From an uncultured Longilinea sp. (GTDB lineage Bacteria > Chloroflexota > Anaerolineae > Anaerolineales > Anaerolineaceae): DNA of 5,090 nt. The notes below the pieces were generated by a model. That model ran no database searches. It saw nothing but the letters and a program-made list of their open reading frames with translations, and had not been told where the DNA came from. The stretch covers positions 1 through 5,090 of the forward strand of contig CALMIB010000158.1 in the NCBI GenBank assembly GCA_937863945.1, given 5' to 3'. Positions 1-5,090 of this stretch are shown one piece after another. The position numbers and the translations under genes are program-made. Position 1 is the stretch's first letter. The number at the start of each line of letters is the position of its first letter.

Positions 1-1262
1 TTGCTGAAGGAGTCGAAATCCATGGGAGTGTCCTGGAGACTGGAAGGGATCACCGATCCGCTCGATCCGCCGGTCTGTGCCAGCTTGAAGGAGGAGCCCT
101 TTTTCATGCCCTTGGCGTAGATCGCGATGATTTCACGCAGGGTGATGCCCATGGGCACTTCCACGACGCCGGTGACGTTGATATTGCCCAGCATGGTGTA
201 CACCTTGGTGCCCGGACTGGAAGGGGTGCCGAAGGAGTGATACCAGGAAGCGCCGTGGCGGAGGATGGCGGGAACGTTCGCCAGCGTTTCGACATTATTC
301 ACCAGGGTGGGCATTCCCCACAGGCCGTGGGTGGTGGGGAAAGGCGGACGGGCCCGCGGGATGCCGGGTTTGCCTTCAATGGATTCAATCAGCGCAGTTT
401 CTTCCCCACAAATGTATGAGCCGGCTCCGCTGTGAATGTGCAGGTTGAAGCTGAAATCCGTATCGAAGATATTTTTTCCCAGGAAACCCATTTCTTTGGC
501 TTTGACAATGGCTCGGTGCATGCGTTCCTGGGCAAGCGTGTATTCACCGCGGATATAGATATATCCTTCGCTTGCACCGACGGCATATCCGGCGATCGCC
601 ATGGCTTCGATGATGCTATGCGGGTCGCCTTCCAGGATCAGGCGGTCTTTAAATGTGCCGGGTTCGCTTTCATCTGCGTTGCAAATGACGTATTTTTGTT
701 TGCCGGCTGCTTTGGAAACGAATTTCCATTTCGTGCCGGTTGGGAAACCCGCCCCGCCGCGACCGCGCAATCCTGATTTTTCCAATTCTGCGATGACATC
801 GGCCGGCTGCATTTCGCCGAGCACCTTGCCCAGGGCGGCATACCCATCCTGGATGATGTAATCTTCAATGCTTTCGGGGTCAATCAACCCGGCGCGTTCC
901 AGCACGATGCGCTGCTCGGCCGGCAATGTGCCCTTGCGGGCAGATAACCAGGCAATTCGCCCGGTCATCTCTTTAAGCGGCGCCTGCAGCCCGGCGACGA
1001 CGCGGCCTTTGTACAGGTGTTCTTCCACCAGCGTGTGAACGTTCTCCGGGGCGATCGGCCCGTAAATCACGGCGTCTGGATACACAATGACGAGCGGCGC
1101 GGCATCATGCCGGCCGATATCGCTCACCATCGATAAAGATATTTCGTCCTGAAGGCCATAAGCGGCGATTTCTTCAGTCAGTTTTGTGTAAACCTGCTGT
1201 GAACCGCGTTCGATGCTCAACGGATCATTGGAAACTAAAACCATGGATCGATAGGTTTTCAT
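1..1262 (-). CDS. nuoF: NuoF-like NADH-binding flavoprotein F2 (second copy, 3' end beyond window)
   Basis: NADH-oxidising FMN subunit of a soluble diaphorase module, presumably paired with the nuoE just upstream. The ATG at 1262-1260 has a GGGAG ribosome site at 1273-1269 and lies 3 nt after the nuoE stop, so translation is probably coupled. The 420 visible residues form one uninterrupted frame running off the left edge. Residues 1-85 form a thioredoxin-like domain lacking all cluster cysteines: aligned without gaps to F1, the four positions are Ser11, Ser16, Asp48 and His52. The core follows: glycine-rich GLRGRGGAGFPTG (164-176), NADESEPGTFKDR (195-207), GAGSYICGEETA (279-290) and RPPFPTTHGLWG (305-316), then the start of an SLBB domain with QTGGSSG (396-402). 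The N3-type [4Fe-4S] motif and any C-terminal ferredoxin would lie outside the window. The core recalls complex I NuoF/Nqo1 more than HydB. Family is certain; the enzyme it serves is unknown. Confidence 0.95.
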   Translation of the reverse strand, partial: MKTYRSMVLVSNDPLSIERGSQQVYTKLTEEIAAYGLQDEISLSMVSDIGRHDAAPLVIVYPDAVIYGPIAPENVHTLVEEHLYKGRVVAGLQAPLKEMTGRIAWLSARKGTLPAEQRIVLERAGLIDPESIEDYIIQDGYAALGKVLGEMQPADVIAELEKSGLRGRGGAGFPTGTKWKFVSKAAGKQKYVICNADESEPGTFKDRLILEGDPHSIIEAMAIAGYAVGASEGYIYIRGEYTLAQERMHRAIVKAKEMGFLGKNIFDTDFSFNLHIHSGAGSYICGEETALIESIEGKPGIPRARPPFPTTHGLWGMPTLVNNVETLANVPAILRHGASWYHSFGTPSSPGTKVYTMLGNINVTGVVEVPMGITLREIIAIYAKGMKKGSSFKLAQTGGSSGSVIPSSLQDTPMDFDSFS

Positions 1263-1265
1263 TGT

Positions 1266-1757
1266 TCACTCCCTGGTTTCGCCGTAGCGGGCAAGGATTT
1301 CAGCAACTTGATCGGGAGTTACGTTGCCGTAAATGTCATCATCGATGATGATGACCGGACCGACGCCGCAAACGCCCAGGCAACTGGTGGTGACCAACGT
1401 CCATTTGCCATCCTGGCTGGTCTCGCCGGGGCCGATCTTCAGGTGATCGAGGAGCGAAGCCCACACCTGCCGTCCGCCGACGACGTGACAGGGCGCGCTT
1501 TCGCAAAACTGGATCACGTGTTTTCCTCGCGGTTTAGTGGAGAACATCCGGTAAAAGCTTGAAACTGAAAAGAGCTGGCTTTTCGGCACCCGCAATCGCC
1601 GGCTGATTTCATCCAGGGCATTCGCAGGAAGGTAACCCAGCGCGCGGTTCACATCGTTGAGAATTGGAATTAATTCATCGATCGTAGCGCCGTGTTCTTT
1701 TACGGCCTTGTCAACCGCTTCAAGAACAACTTTGCCATCAACTGTTGCAATGGTCAT
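1266..1757 (-). CDS. nuoE: NuoE/HydC-like [2Fe-2S] subunit (second copy)
   Basis: Thioredoxin-fold [2Fe-2S] subunit that partners NuoF and takes electrons from its flavin side. It is 163 aa, normal for the family. Residues 1-70 are the helical N-terminal part, including the family's ILNDVNRALGYLP stretch (32-44) and VSSFYRMF (65-72). The cluster domain has all four ligands: Cys85 and Cys90 (C-x4-C in QFCESAPCHVVGG) and Cys126 and Cys130 (C-x3-C in SCLGVCGVGP). The ATG at 1757-1755 is chosen because a perfect AGGAGG lies 5 nt upstream and the protein then begins MTIATVDGK. The frame stays open to a GTG at 1823, but that start would fall inside the intercistronic hairpin and add an unfamiliar leader. 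The stop at 1268-1266 is 3 nt before the F2 start. Localisation is expected to be cytoplasmic, as there is no signal peptide. Confidence 0.96.
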   Translation of the reverse strand: MTIATVDGKVVLEAVDKAVKEHGATIDELIPILNDVNRALGYLPANALDEISRRLRVPKSQLFSVSSFYRMFSTKPRGKHVIQFCESAPCHVVGGRQVWASLLDHLKIGPGETSQDGKWTLVTTSCLGVCGVGPVIIIDDDIYGNVTPDQVAEILARYGETRE

Positions 1758-1762
1758 GCTTT

Positions 1763-1768
1763 CCTCCT
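1763..1768 (-). promoter_or_regulatory. Ribosome binding site of the second nuoE
   Basis: The minus strand reads AGGAGG, a perfect anti-16S match, 5 nt before the ATG at 1757-1755. It fixes the start of the second nuoE and argues against the longer reading from the GTG at 1823. A small inverted repeat (GGAAT, 5-nt loop, ATTCC; 1769-1783) lies directly upstream of it. Confidence 0.85.
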
Positions 1769-1798
1769 GGAATGGGTGATTCCTCAGCCAAGCTTTTC

Positions 1799-1836
1799 CC
1801 CGGTGTGCCAGGCCAACCGGCACACCGGGATTTTTT
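1799..1836 (+). terminator. Strong intercistronic hairpin; has intrinsic-terminator form only on the plus strand
   Basis: CCCGGTGTGCC (1799-1809) and GGCACACCGGG (1819-1829) form a perfect 11-bp GC-rich stem with a 9-nt loop. On the plus strand an A and then six T (1831-1836) follow, the layout of a Rho-independent terminator. On the minus strand, in which all genes here are read, the hairpin starts 9 nt after the F1 stop and is followed by GGGGAAAAGC with no U tract, so it should not terminate the operon efficiently. It may block antisense transcription entering from the left, or act in the sense mRNA as a stability or processing element between the F1 and E2-F2 segments. The structure is seen directly; the role is inferred. 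Confidence 0.7.
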
Positions 1837-1838
1837 AA

Positions 1839-3620
1839 TCAGCGGATGACGATCGCGTTGAAGTTACAAACTTGCATGCATATACCGCAGCGGATGCAGG
1901 TATCCACGTCGATGAGGTGCGCCTGCCGGCGTTCGCCGGTGATGGCTCCGGTGGGGCAGTTGCGCGCACAGACTGTGCAGCCTGTGCAAAAATCCGGGAG
2001 AATTTCGTAGCGGATCAAGGCTTTGCAAACCCTGGCCGGACAGCGTTTTTCCCGGATGTGGATTTCGTATTCTTCACGGAAGTGTTTCAGGGTGCTGACC
2101 ACCGGGGTGGGCGCGCCCTGACCGAGGCCGCACAGGCTGTCCTGCTTAATTTGTTCGCAGAGCGTCTCCAGCAATTCGATGTCGCCTTCGCGTCCCTCGC
2201 CGCCACAGATGCGATCCAGAATTTCGAGGATGCGCTTGGTTCCCACCCGGCACGGCGTGCATTTTCCGCAGCTTTCTTCCTGGGTAAATTCCATGAAGAA
2301 GCGGGCAATATCGACCATGCAGGTTTCGTCATCCATCACCACCAGGCCGCCAGACCCCATCATGGAGCCCGCAGCTGTCAGCGATTCGTAATCGACCGGC
2401 AGATCCAGGTAGGCTTCGGGCAGGCAGCCGCCCATGGGGCCGCCCGTTTGAATCGCCTTAAAACCCTTGTCATCCTTGATGCCGCCGCCGACATCGAAAA
2501 CCACCTCACGCAGCGACAGGCCAAAGGGCACTTCAATCAAGCCGGTGTGTTTGACATCGCCGGCCAGCGCAAAGGTCTTGGTACCTTTGCTTTTTTCAGT
2601 GCCAAAGCCAGCATACCATGCCGCGCCGTTGGTGATGATCTGCGGCACGTTGGCGTAGGTTTCCACGTTGTTCACGTTGGAGGGCTTGGCCCACAAACCG
2701 CTGACCGCCGGGAATGGCGGGCGCGGGCGCGGCTCGCCCCGTTTGCCCTCAATGGAGGCCATGAGTGCGGTTTCTTCGCCGCACACAAACGCGCCGGCGC
2801 CCATGCGGACCTCCAGGTCGAAGGAGAAATCGGTTCCCAGGATGTTTTGTCCCAGGAAGCCCATTGTCCGGGCCTGTTCGATGGCAATGTTCAACGTTTG
2901 GACGGCGATCGGGTATTCGGCGCGGCAATATACATAGCCCTGTGATGATCCAATCGCATACGCCGCGATGATCATACCCTCGATGACCGCGTGCGGATCG
3001 CCTTCCAGGACGCGGCGGTTCATAAACGCGCCCGGGTCGCCTTCATCGGCGTTGCAGATCACGTACTTGACCTGGCCTGTGCTGGCGCGGCAAAACTGCC
3101 ATTTTTTCGCGGTGGGGAAGCCGGCGCCGCCGCGGCCGCGCAAGCCGGAAGCCAAAACTTCATCGATCACCTGTTCAGGCGTCATCGATGTCAGCGCTTT
3201 AGCAAGCCCCATATAGCCGTCTTCGGCGATGTAATCTTCAATGTTCTCGGGATCGATTTTGCCGCAGTTTCGCAGCACCACGCGCACTTCCTTCGGGGTC
3301 GGCGCGCTTAATTCTTCATCGATCGCCGTTTCGGCCGGCAGTTCGAACTTTTTGGCCACGCGGCCTTTGAGGAAATGTTCCTCAACAATATACGGGATAT
3401 CATCCACGGTATAGCCGGCGTAATGCACGCCTTCCGGGTACACCATCATCTCCGGGCCCTGCGAGCAGGCTCCAATGCGTGAGGTCTCAAGTACCTGGAC
3501 TTCATCAATCAGACCCTGGGCGACGAGTTCATCCTGAAAGGCATCCAACGCCTCATGGGCGCCTTTACGCAGGCAATCGGGATCGACGCAAACCAGAACG
3601 TGTGAGCGGTAATACTTCAT
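1839..3620 (-). CDS. nuoF: HydB/NuoF-like NADH-binding flavoprotein F1 with C-terminal 2x[4Fe-4S] ferredoxin
   Basis: Flavin subunit that exchanges electrons between NAD(H) and a chain of Fe-S clusters, built like HydB/HndC of NAD-linked [FeFe] hydrogenases. From the preferred ATG it is 593 aa, typical of HydB and longer than complex I NuoF. Order: thioredoxin-like domain (1-85; Cys11, Cys16 and Cys52, but Arg48 where the third cysteine is expected); FMN/NADH core with GLRGRGGAGFP (159-169), NADEGDPGAFMNR (190-202) and CGEETA (280-285); SLBB domain; N3-type [4Fe-4S] site ESCGKCTPCR with Cys451, 454, 457 and later Cys497; a His-x5-Cys-x4-Cys stretch (521-532) that may match the zinc-site ligands reported for HydB; and a C-terminal ferredoxin with Cys545/548/551/555 and Cys575/578/581/585. 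It starts 29 nt after the HndB-like gene. A GTG at 3632 would add four residues. Family is certain; a bifurcating role is inferred. Confidence 0.96.
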   Translation of the reverse strand: MKYYRSHVLVCVDPDCLRKGAHEALDAFQDELVAQGLIDEVQVLETSRIGACSQGPEMMVYPEGVHYAGYTVDDIPYIVEEHFLKGRVAKKFELPAETAIDEELSAPTPKEVRVVLRNCGKIDPENIEDYIAEDGYMGLAKALTSMTPEQVIDEVLASGLRGRGGAGFPTAKKWQFCRASTGQVKYVICNADEGDPGAFMNRRVLEGDPHAVIEGMIIAAYAIGSSQGYVYCRAEYPIAVQTLNIAIEQARTMGFLGQNILGTDFSFDLEVRMGAGAFVCGEETALMASIEGKRGEPRPRPPFPAVSGLWAKPSNVNNVETYANVPQIITNGAAWYAGFGTEKSKGTKTFALAGDVKHTGLIEVPFGLSLREVVFDVGGGIKDDKGFKAIQTGGPMGGCLPEAYLDLPVDYESLTAAGSMMGSGGLVVMDDETCMVDIARFFMEFTQEESCGKCTPCRVGTKRILEILDRICGGEGREGDIELLETLCEQIKQDSLCGLGQGAPTPVVSTLKHFREEYEIHIREKRCPARVCKALIRYEILPDFCTGCTVCARNCPTGAITGERRQAHLIDVDTCIRCGICMQVCNFNAIVIR

Positions 3621-3629
3621 TTTCAAAGG

Positions 3630-3635
3630 CACCTT
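3630..3635 (-). promoter_or_regulatory. Ribosome binding site that decides the F1 start
   Basis: The minus strand reads AAGGTG, 9 nt before the ATG at 3620-3618. The GTG within this same hexamer (3632-3630) is an alternative in-frame start, but then only a weak GGAA would lie upstream. Starting at the ATG also makes F1 (MKYYRSHVLV) line up from residue 1 with F2 (MKTYRSMVLV), so the ATG is preferred. Confidence 0.7.
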
Positions 3636-3649
3636 ATTCCAGTATTTTT

Positions 3650-4018
3650 CTACATCGCGATCTTGTGATCTTCAACGATTTTCCCGGCGCCGACGTGATC
3701 TTTGAGGATGCGGCGGGCAACTTCCGGCGTGACCTTTCCATAGGTGACCTTGGGTTCTTCGCCCACGGTGACCATGACGATCGGCTCGCGTTCGCACAGG
3801 CCGATGCAGCCGGTTTGGGTGACGGTGATGCCGCTCAGGTTTTCTTTTTCAATCGTATCCAGGATAGCTTTCATGGTCTCGCGGGCGCCCGCGGCAATGC
3901 CACAGGTTCCCATGCCAACTACCACCTGAACATTTCCAGAAGCTGTCTTAAGCTTCCGCTTTTCAAGTGCTTCTTCACGAATTCTTTTCAAATCATCAAG
4001 GTTTTTGATCGTAGGCAT
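3650..4018 (-). CDS. HndB-like small (2Fe-2S) ferredoxin-domain protein
   Basis: A 122-aa thioredoxin-like ferredoxin of the type that accompanies NuoE and NuoF in NAD(P)-reducing hydrogenase operons (HndB of the Hnd enzyme). It probably carries or relays an electron between diaphorase subunits in the cytoplasm. A charged N-terminal helix with NLDDLKRIREEALEK (6-20) precedes the domain. VVVGMGTCGIAAGARE (32-47) holds Cys39, and TQTGCIGLCEREP (67-79) holds Cys71 and Cys75. The position of the usual first cysteine is Gly35, so only three cysteines are visible. From memory this is common in HndB-like proteins rather than damage here. The ATG at 4018-4016 has AGGAG at 4030-4026, 7 nt upstream. 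It lies 33 nt after the ATP-binding protein and 29 nt before F1. Family assignment is strong; its exact partner is inferred. Confidence 0.92.
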   Translation of the reverse strand: MPTIKNLDDLKRIREEALEKRKLKTASGNVQVVVGMGTCGIAAGARETMKAILDTIEKENLSGITVTQTGCIGLCEREPIVMVTVGEEPKVTYGKVTPEVARRILKDHVGAGKIVEDHKIAM

Positions 4019-4051
4019 CGTATCGCTCCTATAGAGTGGATAGCAGGTGAT

Positions 4052-4621
4052 TTAGGACGAAAGATCTGAGGTGTGATTGACAGGCTGGCAGGCCTGAATT
4101 CCTGTGCTGATCGTTTCCCGGAGGTATTTGAGAACTTCCGGCTCGCACAACGAAACGCCGTCAAGTTCCGCTTTTATCAACCGGTCATCAAAAATAAACT
4201 CATGATCGTTTCCCCGGTAGGTAAAGGTCCAATGAACCTGAGGGAAACCGATGACCAGGCTCAAAATGGTGCCGGTCAGGTCGCCCAGGGGCATACGGTC
4301 GATGTGGCTCAATTGAAATTCGACCTCCACGCGCGTCCCCACGCCTTTTTGCGATTGCACGGTCAGGTAGCCGTTGCAGCTCTCGGCTGCCATTTTCAAG
4401 AAGGGCAACCCAAGCCCAACTTTGCGCGTGGTGCGGGAGGTGACAAAAGGATCGGTCACGCGGGCAACCGTTTCCGCATCCATCCCTTCACCGTCATCCT
4501 GGATGGTCATGCGCAGGCGGTCTGTGCGAGTATCTTCTGACACCAGAATCTCAACATTGCCAGCTTTGGCGTTCACGCTGTTTTCGGCAATATCGAGGAG
4601 GTGTAGGGATAATTCTCGCAA
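4052..4621 (-). CDS. Stand-alone HATPase-fold ATP-binding protein of hydrogenase/diaphorase clusters
   Basis: An ATP-binding protein with the GHKL (histidine-kinase-like ATPase) fold but no sensor, membrane segment or phospho-accepting histidine domain. From the proposed start (189 aa) it begins at once with RELSLHLLDIAENSVNA, whose Asn14 is the N-box Mg-ATP ligand. DDGEGMD (42-48) is the G1 box, DPFVTSRTTRKVGLGLP (57-73) the F and G2 boxes, and GVGTRVEV (93-100) the G3 element. A roughly 90-residue C-terminal tail with SHIDRMPLGD (105-114) is, as I recall, typical of this family found beside hydC/hydB genes. Function is unknown; a regulatory or assembly role is plausible. The start is taken as TTG at 4621-4619, with CAGG just upstream, because the conserved N-terminus begins there. 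Longer starts up to 4711 add an unfamiliar leader and overlap nuoE. The gap to the nuoE stop is 22 nt. Confidence 0.88.
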   Translation of the reverse strand: MRELSLHLLDIAENSVNAKAGNVEILVSEDTRTDRLRMTIQDDGEGMDAETVARVTDPFVTSRTTRKVGLGLPFLKMAAESCNGYLTVQSQKGVGTRVEVEFQLSHIDRMPLGDLTGTILSLVIGFPQVHWTFTYRGNDHEFIFDDRLIKAELDGVSLCEPEVLKYLRETISTGIQACQPVNHTSDLSS

Positions 4622-4643
4622 ATTGACCTGCCCTTTGGATGAG

Positions 4644-5090
4644 TCAGTCTTGCAATGTCCGGATGGATTGGGGTAATTTGTTGGGGCGGACGCGGCCAGA
4701 AATTTCATCATCCATCACCATGACGGGCGCCTGGCTGCACGCGCCGACGCAGCGGCACACTTCCAGCGTGATAGCCCCGTCTTTTGTGGTCTGGCCTACA
4801 TCGATTCCCAACAATTGCTTGGCTTTTTCGATCAATTGCGGCGTGCCGCCCACGTAGCAGGCAGTTCCCATGCAAAATTTGATTACATGACGCCCGCGCG
4901 GCGTGGTGGTAAAGAAAGAATAGAAGGATACGACGCCGTGGACCGAGCTGACCGGCACTTTCAGTTCTTTGGCGGCGTAGGCTTGCATGGCCTCTGAGAC
5001 AAATCCGATCTGTTTTTGCAGTTCATTTAGAACGACCATGGTAGCGCCGGGACGATCACGGTTTACTTCAAGAATCTGATCGATCAGTTT
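4644..5090 (-). CDS. nuoE: NuoE/HydC-like [2Fe-2S] subunit (first copy, 5' end beyond window)
   Basis: Thioredoxin-fold [2Fe-2S] partner of a NuoF/HydB flavoprotein. The frame is open to the right edge, where it reads KLIDQILEVNRDRPGATMVV, the usual NuoE N-terminal helix, so the ATG at 5039 is internal and the true start lies outside. In total 148 residues are visible. VSSVHGVVSFYSFF (47-60 of the visible part) is the conserved linker. The ligands are Cys73 and Cys78 (C-x4-C in KFCMGTACYVGG) and Cys114 and Cys118 (C-x3-C in CRCVGACSQAP), with an extra Cys112 two residues earlier. It is clearly a distant paralogue of the second nuoE. As the first gene seen, followed by the ATP-binding protein, the HndB-like ferredoxin and F1, it is probably F1's partner. 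No promoter can be judged because the upstream DNA is missing. Confidence 0.95.
   Translation of the reverse strand, partial: KLIDQILEVNRDRPGATMVVLNELQKQIGFVSEAMQAYAAKELKVPVSSVHGVVSFYSFFTTTPRGRHVIKFCMGTACYVGGTPQLIEKAKQLLGIDVGQTTKDGAITLEVCRCVGACSQAPVMVMDDEISGRVRPNKLPQSIRTLQD

Noticed and set aside
1769..1783. Short inverted repeat GGAAT/ATTCC beside the second nuoE ribosome site
   Set aside because: The stem is only 5 bp and A/T-containing, which is expected by chance; not enough to call a translational switch.
1758..1823. N-terminal extension of the second nuoE to a GTG at 1823
   Set aside because: The start would lie inside the hairpin, the added 22 residues resemble no NuoE leader, and a perfect AGGAGG serves the internal ATG at 1757.
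1872..2945. Long plus-strand open frame (357 codons) opposite F1
   Set aside because: It lies entirely antisense to a well-conserved flavoprotein gene, its translation shows no recognisable motif, and it is best explained by G+C-driven absence of stops.
3479..4069. Plus-strand open frame of 196 codons opposite the F1 start and the HndB-like gene
   Set aside because: It crosses two real minus-strand genes and the gap between them, with no family resemblance; shadow frame.
4073..4540. Plus-strand open frame of 155 codons
   Set aside because: It is antisense to the ATP-binding protein, whose ATPase motifs are intact.
4622..4711. Longer ATP-binding protein starting at the ATG at 4711
   Set aside because: The extra 30 residues overlap the nuoE 3' end in another frame and precede the conserved N-terminus of the family.
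5037..5039. ATG at 5039 as the start of the first nuoE
   Set aside because: The frame continues upstream to the window edge with typical NuoE helix residues, so this Met is internal.
1..5090. CRISPR array, tRNA/rRNA, insertion sequence or attachment site
   Set aside because: No spaced direct repeats, RNA-gene signatures, transposase or terminal inverted repeats were seen; nearly all bases are coding on the minus strand.

Overview
The window is one densely packed minus-strand gene cluster with no convincing plus-strand gene. It encodes the flavin and iron-sulfur (diaphorase) subunits of NAD(H)-linked soluble oxidoreductases of the HydABC / Hnd / NuoEF type. Such subunits serve NAD(P)-reducing or electron-bifurcating [FeFe] hydrogenases and NAD-dependent formate dehydrogenases, mostly in anaerobes. 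Gene content and moderately high G+C suggest an anaerobic fermentative or syntrophic bacterium. Anaerolineae-like Chloroflexota is my best guess, from the general flavour of the proteins, and it is weak. No catalytic hydrogenase or dehydrogenase subunit lies inside the window.

Transcription order (right to left): (1) a NuoE/HydC-like [2Fe-2S] subunit, 4644-5090, 5' end off the right edge; (2) a small stand-alone HATPase-fold ATP-binding protein, 4052-4621, probable TTG start; (3) an HndB-like small thioredoxin-fold ferredoxin, 3650-4018; (4) a complete HydB/NuoF-like flavoprotein, 1839-3620 (F1), with N-terminal thioredoxin-like domain, FMN/NADH core, SLBB, N3-type cluster site and a C-terminal 2x[4Fe-4S] ferredoxin; (5) a second NuoE-like subunit, 1266-1757; (6) a second NuoF-like flavoprotein, 1-1262 (F2), 3' end off the left edge. 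Gaps are 3 to 33 nt, except an 81-nt spacer between F1 and the second nuoE that holds a strong hairpin.

The products would pass electrons between NAD(H) and iron-sulfur carriers: NuoF binds NADH and FMN, and NuoE and the HndB-like protein hold [2Fe-2S] clusters. The unusual point is that two E/F pairs share one cluster and differ in cofactor equipment. F1 keeps three of four cysteines in its N-terminal thioredoxin-like domain, while F2 keeps that domain but has Ser, Ser, Asp and His at the four aligned positions. Their NADH/FMN loops differ too: F1 has the form I associate with bifurcating HydB proteins, F2 the form of respiratory complex I NuoF/Nqo1. I infer two diaphorase modules with different electron routes, or one complex with two unequal NADH sites.
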